DNA of 64,000 nucleotides from Romboutsia lituseburensis DSM 797 (GTDB taxonomy: Bacteria; Bacillota; Clostridia; Peptostreptococcales; Peptostreptococcaceae). The DNA lies in assembly GCF_900103615.1 (NCBI RefSeq), contig NZ_FNGW01000001.1, forward strand, positions 434,001-498,000, in the 5' to 3' direction. Below are positions 1 through 9,252 of the stretch, piece by piece (position 1 is the stretch's first letter; each line of letters begins with the position of its first letter). Under the pieces are notes generated by a model. It made no database searches. It was not told where the DNA came from and saw only the letters and a program-made list of their open reading frames with translations. The position numbers and the translations under genes are program-made.

Positions 1-288
1 AAAGGATATATAGTTATCTACTTTAACTTCTACTTTTTGTGTACTTGTCATAGCCAGTTTAGCTGTCTCATCTGGTGAGTATGTCTTGTTTGCCCATATA
101 AAAAACCCTATTAATAAAACGATAATACCTATCCCAAATATTTTAACGATTTTTTTTATATTAATTTTCTTATCTTCTGTTTTTATAGTTTCTTCTACTT
201 CATCTTCAAATAAAGGTCTTTGAAGTTCCATAGTTATACTAAACGTATCATCCACCCTTTTATCTCTTGCCTCTATCTCTTCACTCAT
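1..288 (-). CDS. Alpha/beta-hydrolase-like membrane-anchored protein (partial, N-terminal part)
   Basis: The first 96 codons of a minus-strand gene that runs off the left edge. Translation begins MSEEIEARDKRVDD, with an acidic cytoplasmic segment to about residue 45, one hydrophobic membrane segment at roughly 47-66 (IFGIGIIVLLIGFFIW region), then a segment with YSPDETAKLAMTS and VEVKVDNYISF. The last part resembles the start of the clostridial alpha/beta hydrolases that continue into a nucleophile-elbow fold, but the catalytic part lies outside the window, so the family is only a suggestion. The ATG at 286-288 follows a clear GGAGG ribosome site at the usual distance. The neighbour on the right is a FUSC protein on the same strand, about 90 bp away. 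Confidence 0.6.
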   Translation of the reverse strand, partial: MSEEIEARDKRVDDTFSITMELQRPLFEDEVEETIKTEDKKINIKKIVKIFGIGIIVLLIGFFIWANKTYSPDETAKLAMTSTQKVEVKVDNYISF

Positions 289-377
289 ATTCTACCTCCA
301 CGACATTTAAATACTATTATAGTTTATCATATCTGAGGTAAATTTTCACTAAAGTAAATATTTCAAATTCTTAACTT

Positions 378-2267
378 TTAAACAGTTATTTTTTGTTCTT
401 TATTATTTAGACTATTTAATATTTGAAGCAAGTTTTTGCATGCTACTTTAGTACCTATATCTTCAGTGTTTTTAATACTATCAATAATTACATCCTTTAC
501 CTCTTCACACTCAGATATACAATTACTTTCTTTTAACATTTCATTAAAATCATTATCTTTTATCTTATTTGTAGCTATATTTACATACAGATTATATATA
601 CTACTTGTTAGATGTTTTTGCTCTTTAATAAAATGTTTTTGCTCTTTATCATTAATTCCCATTAAGCTCATTCTATCTTCTATTAATCCAGGAACTAATA
701 ATAAGTTTTTCATTTTATAATTGTTATGCTTGCTTTTTATACATAAATTTATTTCTTCAATCATTTCTAAGTTTACACGTTCATACATATCAACTAAATA
801 TTTATATCCTTTTTTAATATCATATGGAAGTATAAATTTATTTACTACAAGACCTATTGCTATACCTAATAATACAAATAAAATTCTATTTATAAATAAT
901 ATAGAAACACTTCCAATCATAGCGGCAGAGCCTATAGCTGACATGGTATTAAATATCATAGAATCTCTATAATCAGTAGTATAACTTCCTAAATATCCTG
1001 CTAAGACTATAATTATTCCTCTTGCACTTGGATCTTTTATTATTGAGAATAATATAAATATCATTGTTCCACCAACTAATGTACCTTGTATTCTCTTTTT
1101 AGATTTTATAATACAATTTTCAGAGTATGGTTGAATAACAGAAAATATAGTAAACATAATCCATCTACCTTCAGATAGATTAAAATAATCCATTATAAAA
1201 CCAGAAATAGCACCTGCCAAAGCAACTTTTATTGCATATGAGAATCTAATAGATTCTTTAGATAAACCTCTCATATGAATATTTGATATCTTAAAATTAG
1301 ATGGTATTTGTAGGTTTCCTGTATATAATTTTTCACTTTTTGTATTTTTACGTTTTTTGTATTCATCAAAATAATCATGTATATTATTTAATACAATGTA
1401 AAATTCACATAAATTTATGTCTTCTATTTCATCTAAATTTATATCATATTCTATTAACTCTTCTTTTTCTATATACAATTTTAATTTTTTAATTTCAGAT
1501 TCCATAATATCCAAACATATTTCTTGATTTTTATTATTTAGATCTGAAGCATTGTTGTTCATTTTTTTATCATAATAATTATCTAATATCAAACTTATTC
1601 TTTCTAATGATAATCCCATATTTAATATATCTATAGCACTATCATTAAGATAAAATTCATCTTTTCTATTATCATATAACATCTTTTTTAAAGAATTTAT
1701 GTTATTTTCGATTTTTAAATTAATCTCTTCGATATTTTTATTTTCTTTGATATTTCTAATTTTAGTTAATATATCTTCACTTGTTGAAATAAATATTTTT
1801 TTACTACTTTTTTCTAACTTATTTTTATTTACTAAAAACTGAGGTATCATAATGCATAGTGCACCAAACGCTAACGATAACAATCTTACAGGAAATTCAT
1901 TAGCTGAAACTGGAGATCCTACCATGAATAAATATTGTAAACCAAATGCTATATACATAGGTCTTTTTAAGTCATAAGTAAATAAGTAACCTACTACGAA
2001 TAATGCAGTAAAGTTTGCCACTACACCCAATCCTATATTTTGTACTGCTAAAAAGGATAAAACACCAAGAAATACATTAATTCCTAATAGCTTAAATGTA
2101 TTTTTTATTGGCTCTATAGTTAAGTCTCTCTCTAAAAACATTAACATTGCTGTAACAACAGTTACTCCTATAAGTGTATTTGATCCTCCGAAAAACTTAA
2201 TAAATACATTTATAAATGAAAATACGAATAAAAATATTAAAGTCTTTGACATTATCAATTTTTTCAT
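378..2267 (-). CDS. FUSC-family membrane protein (aromatic acid exporter-like)
   Basis: A 629-residue protein with the two-module layout of FUSC/fusaric acid resistance proteins: hydrophobic helices in residues 1-150, a lysine- and glutamate-rich cytoplasmic stretch at about 150-330, a second set of helices at about 345-485 and a cytoplasmic tail. The second membrane block carries the family-like segments EGRWIMFTIFSVIQPY, KRIQGTLVGGTMIF and GYLGSYTTDYRDS. Family members act as inner-membrane exporters of aromatic or otherwise toxic acids; the substrate here is unknown. The ATG follows a GGAGGAG ribosome site. The 357-bp gap upstream holds only AT-rich DNA and the terminator of the preceding gene, so it is probably transcribed alone. 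Confidence 0.82.
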   Translation of the reverse strand: MKKLIMSKTLIFLFVFSFINVFIKFFGGSNTLIGVTVVTAMLMFLERDLTIEPIKNTFKLLGINVFLGVLSFLAVQNIGLGVVANFTALFVVGYLFTYDLKRPMYIAFGLQYLFMVGSPVSANEFPVRLLSLAFGALCIMIPQFLVNKNKLEKSSKKIFISTSEDILTKIRNIKENKNIEEINLKIENNINSLKKMLYDNRKDEFYLNDSAIDILNMGLSLERISLILDNYYDKKMNNNASDLNNKNQEICLDIMESEIKKLKLYIEKEELIEYDINLDEIEDINLCEFYIVLNNIHDYFDEYKKRKNTKSEKLYTGNLQIPSNFKISNIHMRGLSKESIRFSYAIKVALAGAISGFIMDYFNLSEGRWIMFTIFSVIQPYSENCIIKSKKRIQGTLVGGTMIFILFSIIKDPSARGIIIVLAGYLGSYTTDYRDSMIFNTMSAIGSAAMIGSVSILFINRILFVLLGIAIGLVVNKFILPYDIKKGYKYLVDMYERVNLEMIEEINLCIKSKHNNYKMKNLLLVPGLIEDRMSLMGINDKEQKHFIKEQKHLTSSIYNLYVNIATNKIKDNDFNEMLKESNCISECEEVKDVIIDSIKNTEDIGTKVACKNLLQILNSLNNKEQKITV

Positions 2268-2624
2268 AATTGTCTCCTCCTCACATGATGTTTAATATAT
2301 TAATATTATCATATTTTCAATTTTATTCAAATTTTCATTAATACGTAACCACACGAACTTTTTTATAATATATATACATAAAGTAAATTCCCTCACATTA
2401 AATATATATTACAATTTCCATTTCATATAATACGCTATCAAACATTGTTCATTTCAATATATTTTTTATATTTTTTAAATGTATTTAAGTTTTGAATGAT
2501 TTTGCATTTTTTTCAATATTTATTCATATTTTCATCAAGTATAAATTTACTTGTACGTAAAAAAAAGAGTGCATGCACCCTTTTTATACTATTGTTAATT
2601 TATTAAAAATGTTAATATTTTTAG
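2268..2624. other. Intergenic gap, 357 bp
   Basis: AT-rich DNA between the nitroreductase and FUSC genes. Apart from the terminator at 2558-2586 I see no convincing gene, riboswitch or repeat. A 13-codon ATG frame at 2338-2379 on the minus strand has a weak ribosome site and is not called. Confidence 0.5.
2558..2586 (-). terminator. Rho-independent terminator of the nitroreductase gene
   Basis: A compact GGGTGCATGCACTC hairpin flanked by A and T runs, placed just past the nitroreductase stop. It is preceded on the plus strand by ACGTAAAAAAA, a flank shared by several terminators in the window. Confidence 0.7.
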
Positions 2625-3371
2625 CTATTTAGTAAATTGTTTTATCCATTCCTTTATAGACCTATCCATTTCAAAGGAAAAATCTGCATTTGTTTTTCTG
2701 TTATATATAAGCTCGCCGAAGTTTTTAGCTCCATAAGGGTTAGTCTTTGGCATATCTTCTTCTTTATGTTTAAACATGTTTTTTAATTCATCTTCATCTA
2801 ATTTTTTATATGTATTTTCAAATACAACATACTGTTTATCAAATCGTTCTCTATAAATTTTGTTCATATCTTTTGGATAATATCCTAATGTTATCATCGC
2901 AGCTGGAAATGTGTAATCTGGTAAATTTAAAAGCTCCTTGTGTTTTTCATAATTCTCCATTATATCTCCTATATAGCAACTTCCTATTCCTAAACTTTCA
3001 GCTGCAACTACTGCATTTTGACATGCTATAATAGCATCATCTATACCTAACATAAAATCATTCATACCTGGAGCTTTTATATTTTCAACTTCACAAACTT
3101 CAAAGTAGTCATACCATTTTTGTAGATCTGCTAAAAATATTAATATAACTTTAGCATTTTTTATAAATGGTTGATTGTCACATGTCTCACTTAAAGTTTC
3201 TTTTATTTTTTCATCTGTTATCTTTAAAATAGAGTACATCATCATATTTCCAGCAGTAGGAGCTTTTATAGCACTTTCTATTATTTTTTCTAAATCATCA
3301 TTACTTATTTCACAACTATCATATCTTCTTAAGGAAACTCTACTATTTATAGTATTTATAACTTCATTCAT
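2625..3371 (-). CDS. Nitroreductase family protein
   Basis: A 248-residue soluble flavoprotein of the FMN-dependent nitroreductase superfamily. The N-terminus has the typical SRVSLRRYD and IESAIKAPTAGNMM segments that bind the FMN phosphate; the middle has DAIIACQNAVVAAESLGIGSC, the usual helix of this fold, and GDIMEN/PAAMITLGYYP follow. The C-terminal 60 residues (FGELIYNRKTNADFS) resemble the longer NfsA-type or ferredoxin-like-fused variants without the ferredoxin part. The substrate is not predictable. The ATG has a GGGGG-rich ribosome site 6-7 bases upstream. It is a single-gene unit with a terminator at 2558-2586. Confidence 0.88.
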   Translation of the reverse strand: MNEVINTINSRVSLRRYDSCEISNDDLEKIIESAIKAPTAGNMMMYSILKITDEKIKETLSETCDNQPFIKNAKVILIFLADLQKWYDYFEVCEVENIKAPGMNDFMLGIDDAIIACQNAVVAAESLGIGSCYIGDIMENYEKHKELLNLPDYTFPAAMITLGYYPKDMNKIYRERFDKQYVVFENTYKKLDEDELKNMFKHKEEDMPKTNPYGAKNFGELIYNRKTNADFSFEMDRSIKEWIKQFTK

Positions 3372-3481
3372 TACAAATCCCCCTTATATTTTATTATTAT
3401 AAAGAGTATTCTATTTTTAATTAATTATCCTTATTTTTATAATACTTTATATTTAAACTACTTTTTATAAAAATAAAAATT

Positions 3482-3520
3482 TACTTTACTCATAACACCA
3501 ACGACTTCGTCATTTACGTA
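3482..3520 (+). repeat. Dispersed intergenic repeat, copy 1
   Basis: A degenerate copy of the window-wide repeat (core CCAACGACTTCGTC), ending in ACGTAAAA that runs straight into the codA terminator. Confidence 0.7.
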
Positions 3521-3560
3521 AAAAGTGCTATAACAATAAATTTATTGTTATAGCACTTTT
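3521..3560 (-). terminator. Terminator of the codBA operon
   Basis: A perfect 40-nt palindrome (AAAAGTGCTA ... TAGCACTTTT) directly after the codA stop, with A and T ends on both strands; likely bidirectional in sequence, but codA is the only gene reading into it. Confidence 0.8.
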
Positions 3561-3569
3561 CTTAACTTT

Positions 3570-4832
3570 TTACTTTTTAAAATCTATAATTTGAACTTTT
3601 CCTAAGTTTACACTAGTTTCACTTAGTTTAGTGTTAGCTATCACTTTACCTTCTCTTATAGAATAGTATACTGGCACCTGTCTTCTTACTGCATCATATC
3701 CATTTTCAGCTGGTAAGATTATTAAGTTTCCAGGTTTACCTACTTCTATGCCATACTTGTCCTGTATATTTAATGTTCTTGCACTATTATTTGTTATTAA
3801 ATCTACTGAATCGTTTATTTGACTATATCCCATCATTTGGCAAATGTGAAGTCCCATATGAAGAACTTGTAACATATTTCCTGTGCCAAGAGGATACCAT
3901 GGGTCAAATATATCATCATGCCCAAAACATACATTTATATTAGACTCTAGCATTTCCTTAACTCTAGTTATCCCTCTTCTTTTTGGATAAGTATCAAATC
4001 TACCTTGAAGATGTATATTAACTAGTGGATTTGCCACAAAGTTTATACCGCTCATTTTAAGTAATCTAAATAGTTTATATGCATATGCTCCATTGTATGA
4101 ATGCATTGCTGTTGTATGACTTGCAGTTACTTTCTCTACCATATTATATTCTAATGCTTTTGTCGCTAATACTTCTATAAATCTTGATTGTTCATCATCT
4201 ATTTCATCACAGTGAACATCAACTAATACATCATATTTTTTAGCAAGTTCAAACATTTTTTCTATAGACTCTACTCCATATTCTCTAGTAAATTCAAAGT
4301 GAGGTATTGCTCCAATGACATCTGCACCTAATTTTAAAGCTTCTTCAAGTAGCTCAAGACCATTAGGATATGACATTATCCCTTCTTGTGGAAATGCAAC
4401 TATTTGTATAGTTACATATTCTTTTAACTCTTCTCTTAGCTCAATTAAAGCTTTTACAGCTGTTAAATTGGGATCTGTTGTATCAACATGAGTTCTTATA
4501 AACTGTATTCCATTAGCAATTTGCCAAGTTATAGCTTTTTTAGCTCTAGTTTTTACATCCTCTATACTTAAAGATTCTTTTCTCTCTGACCAACATTCTA
4601 TTCCTTCAAATAAAGTACCACTTTCATTCCATCTTGGATCTCCTGCAGTTAATGCTGTATCTAAATGAACATGTGGCTCTATAAATGGAGGTAGTACTAA
4701 ATATCCCTTTGCATCTATAATATCTTTACAATCTATATTTATATTTTCTTCTATTTTAGTTATTTTTCCATCTTCTATTAATATATCTACTAAGTTGTTT
4801 TGATTTCTCAATTTTGCATTTTTTATTAACAT
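3570..4832 (-). CDS. codA: Cytosine deaminase
   Basis: A 420-residue amidohydrolase that converts cytosine to uracil and ammonia for pyrimidine salvage. The sequence closely follows the CodA family: metal ligands in HVHLD (H54, H56), the RTHVD and IVAFPQEG segments, [12 protein letters not shown], the [12 protein letters not shown] catalytic region, [16 protein letters not shown], and [13 protein letters not shown] with the metal-binding aspartate near the C-terminal third. Length matches the family. It lies 20 bp behind codB on the same strand, with its own ribosome site (AGGAGG) before the ATG, so the two form an uptake-plus-deamination operon. Expression should be governed by the PyrR-type leader upstream of codB. 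Confidence 0.97.
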   Translation of the reverse strand: MLIKNAKLRNQNNLVDILIEDGKITKIEENINIDCKDIIDAKGYLVLPPFIEPHVHLDTALTAGDPRWNESGTLFEGIECWSERKESLSIEDVKTRAKKAITWQIANGIQFIRTHVDTTDPNLTAVKALIELREELKEYVTIQIVAFPQEGIMSYPNGLELLEEALKLGADVIGAIPHFEFTREYGVESIEKMFELAKKYDVLVDVHCDEIDDEQSRFIEVLATKALEYNMVEKVTASHTTAMHSYNGAYAYKLFRLLKMSGINFVANPLVNIHLQGRFDTYPKRRGITRVKEMLESNINVCFGHDDIFDPWYPLGTGNMLQVLHMGLHICQMMGYSQINDSVDLITNNSARTLNIQDKYGIEVGKPGNLIILPAENGYDAVRRQVPVYYSIREGKVIANTKLSETSVNLGKVQIIDFKK

Positions 4833-4852
4833 AAGCTTCCTCCTAAAATTTA

Positions 4853-6127
4853 TTACGCTGCATTTTTTAATTCTTGATCACTAAATATTGATTTAGATTT
4901 TTTATTATTTATTTTATTCATAACGCTATATGATACTATCGATATTAATACTGAGTTTAATGGAGTTATTCCAGGTAATAAAAATGCTCCTAATACACCT
5001 AACCCCCACGCTATTATGGCATTTATATTTATTTTTTCAAACTTCATTGAGCTAAATTGCTTATAGCTACGTTTATTTACTATAAAATAATCAGCGATTA
5101 TAACAGCACCTGTTGCTGGTATGAATGAATTTAATAAGTTTAGCCATCCCATAAAGTTGTTATATAAAAATAATGCCAGTATTGTTCCTATTATCCCATT
5201 CATTATAACCATCATACTTTTAGGCTTTTTAGTTATATTTGAAAATCCAAGTCCTGATCCGTATAAAGCATTATCATTAGTTGTCCAAATATTTAATCCT
5301 AATATTACTATTGCAGGTATTATAAGACCTTGCATAAACATAACCTCAGCAATATCAGCTTGTCCTGTAACCATAGCCCCAACTGCTCCAAATAGTAACA
5401 TTAATGAATTACCTACTAAAAATGCTATTACTGTTGTACTCACTGCTACTTTTTTATTTTTAGAAAACCTTGTAAAGTCTGGTGTTAAAGTTCCACCACT
5501 TATGAACGTTCCTACACATAATGATAATGCTGCACTCATAGTCATAGTTCCTGTTGGTTCTATATTTAAAAGTCCTGCAATTCCACCTACATCACCTATT
5601 GCCATTGTAACTGATGCACTTCCAAGTATTGCTATTGATGGAACAGCTACCATACTTAGTATTGTAAGTGATTTCATTCCAAAGAATGCTGTAGCTGTCA
5701 TTAAAAGTCCTGATACTAAAACTAATATTCTTACATCTATCCCCGTTACCTTTGAAACTGGTATCGCAAACATTGCAACACCTACACCAAACCAACCTAC
5801 TTGAGTTGCTGATACTAAAAATGATACTAAGTATGAACCCTTTTCTCCAAATGAATACCTAGCAAGTAGATGTGTTGATAATCCTGTATCACCTGCTATA
5901 TATGCTAATAATCCTGTATATACACATAGTATTAAATTTCCTATAAACACAGAACTTACAAACTTACCTATACTTAGACTAGTACCTAGAGTTCCTCCAG
6001 CTAGCATACTAGCTGAGAAAAATGTAAATCCTAGCATGACTACTAACATAGGTATAAAGCCCTTCTTTGCACTACTTGGTATTGCTTCTAATGAATAATC
6101 TTGATCTTGATGTTGTTTTTTACTCAT
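4853..6127 (-). CDS. codB: Cytosine permease
   Basis: A 424-residue NCS1-family inner-membrane transporter with about 12 hydrophobic helices. Residues 7-20 are [14 protein letters not shown], followed by [29 protein letters not shown] and QVGWFGVGV, all typical of Cod[15 protein letters not shown] and the [13 protein letters not shown] segment match the substrate and sodium-site helices of the family. It imports cytosine for the adjacent deaminase. It is the first gene of the operon and has a GGAG ribosome site. The 220-bp leader contains a promoter, a PyrR RNA site and a terminator (see separate entries), which fits a pyrimidine salvage uptake gene. Confidence 0.96.
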   Translation of the reverse strand: MSKKQHQDQDYSLEAIPSSAKKGFIPMLVVMLGFTFFSASMLAGGTLGTSLSIGKFVSSVFIGNLILCVYTGLLAYIAGDTGLSTHLLARYSFGEKGSYLVSFLVSATQVGWFGVGVAMFAIPVSKVTGIDVRILVLVSGLLMTATAFFGMKSLTILSMVAVPSIAILGSASVTMAIGDVGGIAGLLNIEPTGTMTMSAALSLCVGTFISGGTLTPDFTRFSKNKKVAVSTTVIAFLVGNSLMLLFGAVGAMVTGQADIAEVMFMQGLIIPAIVILGLNIWTTNDNALYGSGLGFSNITKKPKSMMVIMNGIIGTILALFLYNNFMGWLNLLNSFIPATGAVIIADYFIVNKRSYKQFSSMKFEKININAIIAWGLGVLGAFLLPGITPLNSVLISIVSYSVMNKINNKKSKSIFSDQELKNAA

Positions 6128-6166
6128 AATTATGTTCTCCTCATATTTACAAGTACCTATAAAAAT

Positions 6167-6197
6167 AAAAAACCTCTTGGCTTAGCAAGAGGTTTCG
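6167..6197 (-). terminator. Attenuator terminator in the codBA leader
   Basis: A hairpin of AACCTCTTG and CAAGAGGTT followed on the minus strand by a T-rich tract, about 40 bp before the codB start. Its 5' arm can also pair with the AGGTTTTCG just after the PyrR site, giving mutually exclusive structures as in pyr attenuators. Confidence 0.82.
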
Positions 6198-6298
6198 TTA
6201 GTTATAGATTAATGTTTAAATTAATTTTTTAAATTAGTTAGATTTAAAATTTAATTTAAACTATCAATCTATATATTTTTATAATTTTCTTCCGAAAA

Positions 6299-6329
6299 CC
6301 TTGCCAGCTTCTCTGAACTGGATTAAAGG
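6299..6329 (-). promoter_or_regulatory. PyrR RNA-binding site (pyr anti-antiterminator)
   Basis: Read on the minus strand this begins CCTTTAATCC, has the conserved loop region AGTTCAGAGAAGCT, and closes with GGCAAGG. That is the known PyrR element layout (CCTTTAA, AGTCC-N-GNGAGRCT, AAGG) with two changes in the loop. The CCTTT and AAGG ends pair to form the lower stem. It lies just downstream of the predicted transcription start and upstream of the codBA terminator. Inferred action: with UMP or UTP bound, PyrR stabilises this hairpin and lets the terminator form. Confidence 0.83.
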
Positions 6330-6350
6330 TACTTTTATTTTGTTAATCTC

Positions 6351-6379
6351 ATAGTATCATTTTTGTCGTAATTTGTAAA
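6351..6379 (-). promoter_or_regulatory. Sigma-A-type promoter of codBA
   Basis: On the minus strand, TTTACA at 6374-6379 and TACTAT at 6351-6356 with a 17-bp spacer. Predicted start near 6344, about 15 nt before the PyrR site, which is the usual pyr leader geometry. Confidence 0.6.
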
Positions 6380-6436
6380 TACAATTCTAACTTTTCTCAA
6401 TTTTTTATTTTTAATTAATACTTTATTATTTTAAAC

Positions 6437-6628
6437 TCATCTCTCTACTCTAAAATCATCATCAAATATCTCAATTTTATAATCATCAACTATCTCTTTT
6501 TTATCCTTAGTATCACATTTTAAATATTTATAATTGCTTTTTGGAGTTTTACTACTAAAATCTTTTATTGAATCTAATATTGTTATTACTACTAATATAA
6601 ATATTAATAATTTAGTTATGCTGCCCAT
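6437..6628 (-). CDS. Small single-pass membrane protein, unknown
   Basis: A 63-residue frame: a hydrophobic N-terminus (TKLLIFILVVITILD) followed by a charged tail ending DDDFRVER. It could be a small membrane protein with a cytoplasmic tail. The ATG at 6626-6628 has a GGGAG only 0-2 bases upstream, which is too close for a normal ribosome site, so either the start or the gene is doubtful. No terminator follows before the codBA promoter. I do not recognise a family. Confidence 0.4.
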   Translation of the reverse strand: MGSITKLLIFILVVITILDSIKDFSSKTPKSNYKYLKCDTKDKKEIVDDYKIEIFDDDFRVER

Positions 6629-6811
6629 CTCCCATCTTTAAATTTATTAAAATATATTCTCTACTAACTAGTTATATCCTTGTTATTTTCAAATAAATTA
6701 TCTATACCTTATTAATCATACTATCAATATTTTTAGTAACCTCTTAGCATAAAATATCATATTATATATTGATGCACTTATCATTGCTACTATCTTATAC
6801 GGAGGTTTATA

Positions 6812-8599
6812 ATGAAGGATATACACTCACTCTCTAATCTTAAATCCAATATAAATTCATATTCTTTTAGACCCAAGCTTGCTGATGCATCTAAAGACAA
6901 TATAATCTATCTAACCGAAGATGGTTTTAGTAAACCAATAGGAAAGTTTGATAAATTAAATAGAGTTGCAACACTAACCTCTTCATTAAAAGATAAAGTC
7001 TTGGTAATAACTATAAGTAATTTACAATTACTAGGAAATAATCATTCAATTCAGAGTGAATTTATAAAAAGTTTTATTTTTGTTTATGAAAACTTACAAA
7101 ATATTGTTATCGATTCTATTGATTTTTCATCTAATACTACATGCATAGAACTTGAAAAATCTAATAAGAACATAACAATAAAAAACTGTAACTTTACAAA
7201 CTCTAAGCTAGGTATACTCTGTTTAGAAAGTGAAAATTTAACTATTTCTAATAATAGTTTTTTTAATATATACCATGGTATAACATTGGTAGGATGCAAT
7301 AATACATGTATAAACTGTAATAGTTTTTTTGAAAATATAATTGCAAACTTATTATATAAAAGTAATATAAATACAAACATAATTACAAATATTTATAATA
7401 ATTGCATTGAAGGTATAACCCTATACAAAGATAATAATTTAAATAAGATATATAAAAATACCTTTAAAAATAATATATTGTTTTCTATGAATTTTGGAAT
7501 AAGACTCTTTTATGGAAATGGATATAATATAATCTCCGAAAATTTAATCCTTCATACCAACTCCATAATAAAAAAATCTGAGGATAATAATAAATTATAT
7601 TTTATAGGAATTTATTTTGAAAATAATTTTAATATTCTTAATGAAATTTCAAATAACAAAATAATAATAAAAAATAATAACTATGAGTTAAAAGGATCCT
7701 CTAATATAGATATAAGGTTTTATGGAATAGCTATATTTTCAGATCATAGTCAAATTGAAATTTATAATAACCTTATAGCTATTTCAGATAATGAATTTAA
7801 TATTTTAGGCTCTGAAAAACAAAATGTACTTATAAACAATATTTTTATGAAAAATAATTATAAAAATAGAATTTATTCTAATACTTGTCACACTATAAAA
7901 AATAAAATTTTATTTAGTGAAAATAATATTTCTGTACTTATATCATCTATTAATATAGATAAACAAAATAGATCTCTTATAATAAAAAATAATCAATTAT
8001 TTATTTTAAAAAATATATTAATTCCTTATGAAAATCAAAATATATTTTATAGCTTAATAATAAGCCCTATAATAATATGTCTTGAAAATACTAATATAAA
8101 TATAATAAACAACAATATTGAAATGAATTTTAATACTTTAGGAATCAATTGTGCTATTTTTATAAACAAATCTAACTTCGGAATAAATGTATTGAATAAT
8201 TTTATATCAAATTTAGACGGGCATGCAATAGTTTTAAATGAAGATAATATATCTAATACTGTACAATATAATAGACTAGAAAACATTACTGGCTTAGGAA
8301 TTTGTTTATTAAATTCAAATCATTATAATATTATAAAAGATAATTTTATGAAAGAAATAAAGTCAACTTCTTTATTGCTATCAATATATAATTTATCTAA
8401 TGTAATATCTGATAACTATTTTGAAAATAATTATAGATCAATTTATATATTACCTTTTAATAATCAGTATAATACCGTCAATTATAATAAATTTTATAAT
8501 AATAATAATAACTTATTAGTAAGCTCAAATCTAAACAATTATATTTTTGAAAATTTAATAAAGCTAAAAAATGAAAATCTTAAGATTTCTCATTCTTAA
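6812..8599 (+). CDS. Right-handed parallel beta-helix repeat protein
   Basis: A 595-residue protein of unusually high Asn and Ile content. From about residue 95 to 580 it shows irregular 20-25-residue coils of the form N-x-I-x-x-N-x-F followed by a GI-x-L turn (for example ISNNSFFNIYHGITLVGCNN), characteristic of NosD/PbH1-type right-handed beta-helices. No signal peptide, membrane segment or LPXTG motif is visible, so it is cytoplasmic or exported by an unclassified route. Residues 1-90 (DASKDNIIYLTEDGF) look like a short cap domain. Such folds occur in polysaccharide-active enzymes, phage tail spikes and spore-surface proteins; none can be chosen here. Strong GGAGG ribosome site; monocistronic, convergent with the next gene. 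Confidence 0.75.
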   Translation: MKDIHSLSNLKSNINSYSFRPKLADASKDNIIYLTEDGFSKPIGKFDKLNRVATLTSSLKDKVLVITISNLQLLGNNHSIQSEFIKSFIFVYENLQNIVIDSIDFSSNTTCIELEKSNKNITIKNCNFTNSKLGILCLESENLTISNNSFFNIYHGITLVGCNNTCINCNSFFENIIANLLYKSNINTNIITNIYNNCIEGITLYKDNNLNKIYKNTFKNNILFSMNFGIRLFYGNGYNIISENLILHTNSIIKKSEDNNKLYFIGIYFENNFNILNEISNNKIIIKNNNYELKGSSNIDIRFYGIAIFSDHSQIEIYNNLIAISDNEFNILGSEKQNVLINNIFMKNNYKNRIYSNTCHTIKNKILFSENNISVLISSINIDKQNRSLIIKNNQLFILKNILIPYENQNIFYSLIISPIIICLENTNINIINNNIEMNFNTLGINCAIFINKSNFGINVLNNFISNLDGHAIVLNEDNISNTVQYNRLENITGLGICLLNSNHYNIIKDNFMKEIKSTSLLLSIYNLSNVISDNYFENNYRSIYILPFNNQYNTVNYNKFYNNNNNLLVSSNLNNYIFENLIKLKNENLKISHS

Positions 8600-8600
8600 T

Positions 8601-8646
8601 AAAAATAGATAGCGTAATTTTTATAAAAATTATGCTATCTATTTTT
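8601..8646 (+). terminator. Bidirectional terminator
   Basis: Hairpin AAATAGATAGC ... GCTATCTATTT with A and T tails between two convergent genes, able to serve both. Confidence 0.8.
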
Positions 8647-8658
8647 ATTGTATTAATT

Positions 8659-9219
8659 TTAATTAAACTTTCTAATTGAATTTTTTATTTTAGTTTTTAT
8701 CTCTTTAGTTAAGTTTTGATCAATATTTCGTTCTAATAAATTGATATTTTTCACTTTATTATTTATAAAATATTCTTCTATTAAGTTAACTCTTTTTTTA
8801 GGATCTCCCATTACTATATATGCTACTAACCAATCCTCTAAAGATGTAAAATTCACTTTAACATTGTCAATTAGCTTGCAATCAGTTATAGACTTTTCAT
8901 CTAATATAAACTCATAAAGTTTACCATTTCCTAAATCAATTTTAAAATCCCCTAAAAATTCTACCATCACTCCATCAACTATATAACCAAAAAAGGCCTC
9001 TGTTTTAAATGGCTCTTTTGAAGGTAAATGTACCGCATCTCCAATAGTATCCATAAAATTTTTAATGCTATTAGCATCCTTAGCTTTTACTACTATATCT
9101 ATATCATTAGGCTTATCTACTAAATTGTAGTTATTTAATAAAACTGAACCCCCTATTCCCCAAGTACAGTTTATATCATTTAGACCTTTTGCAATTTTTT
9201 TAATCACTTCAGTATTCAT
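8659..9219 (-). CDS. Nucleotidyltransferase-fold protein
   Basis: A 186-residue protein with the minimal nucleotidyltransferase signature: WGIGGSVLL (the GGS motif, about residues 20-28) followed by NDIDIVV (paired acidic residues binding metal). The central FGYIVDGVMVEFLGDF segment supplies the third strand with a likely third acidic residue. The family includes AadA-like antibiotic-modifying enzymes and many of unknown substrate; the C-terminal helices are not diagnostic. It starts 33 bp behind the CotH-kinase gene with an AGGAGG ribosome site and no terminator between, so it may be the last gene of the VTC-DUF4956-CotH operon. Confidence 0.72.
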   Translation of the reverse strand: MNTEVIKKIAKGLNDINCTWGIGGSVLLNNYNLVDKPNDIDIVVKAKDANSIKNFMDTIGDAVHLPSKEPFKTEAFFGYIVDGVMVEFLGDFKIDLGNGKLYEFILDEKSITDCKLIDNVKVNFTSLEDWLVAYIVMGDPKKRVNLIEEYFINNKVKNINLLERNIDQNLTKEIKTKIKNSIRKFN

Positions 9220-9252
9220 ATAAAGCCTCCTAATATGTAATTAATTATTTTA

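Noticed and set aside
2338-2379. Thirteen-codon ATG frame on the minus strand before the FUSC gene, possible leader peptide
   Set aside because: Only a weak GAGGG ribosome site, no terminator or pause structure nearby and ordinary composition; chance frame in AT-rich DNA.
5121-5804. Long plus-strand frame opposite codB
   Set aside because: Antisense shadow of a conserved membrane gene; no ribosome site or family similarity.
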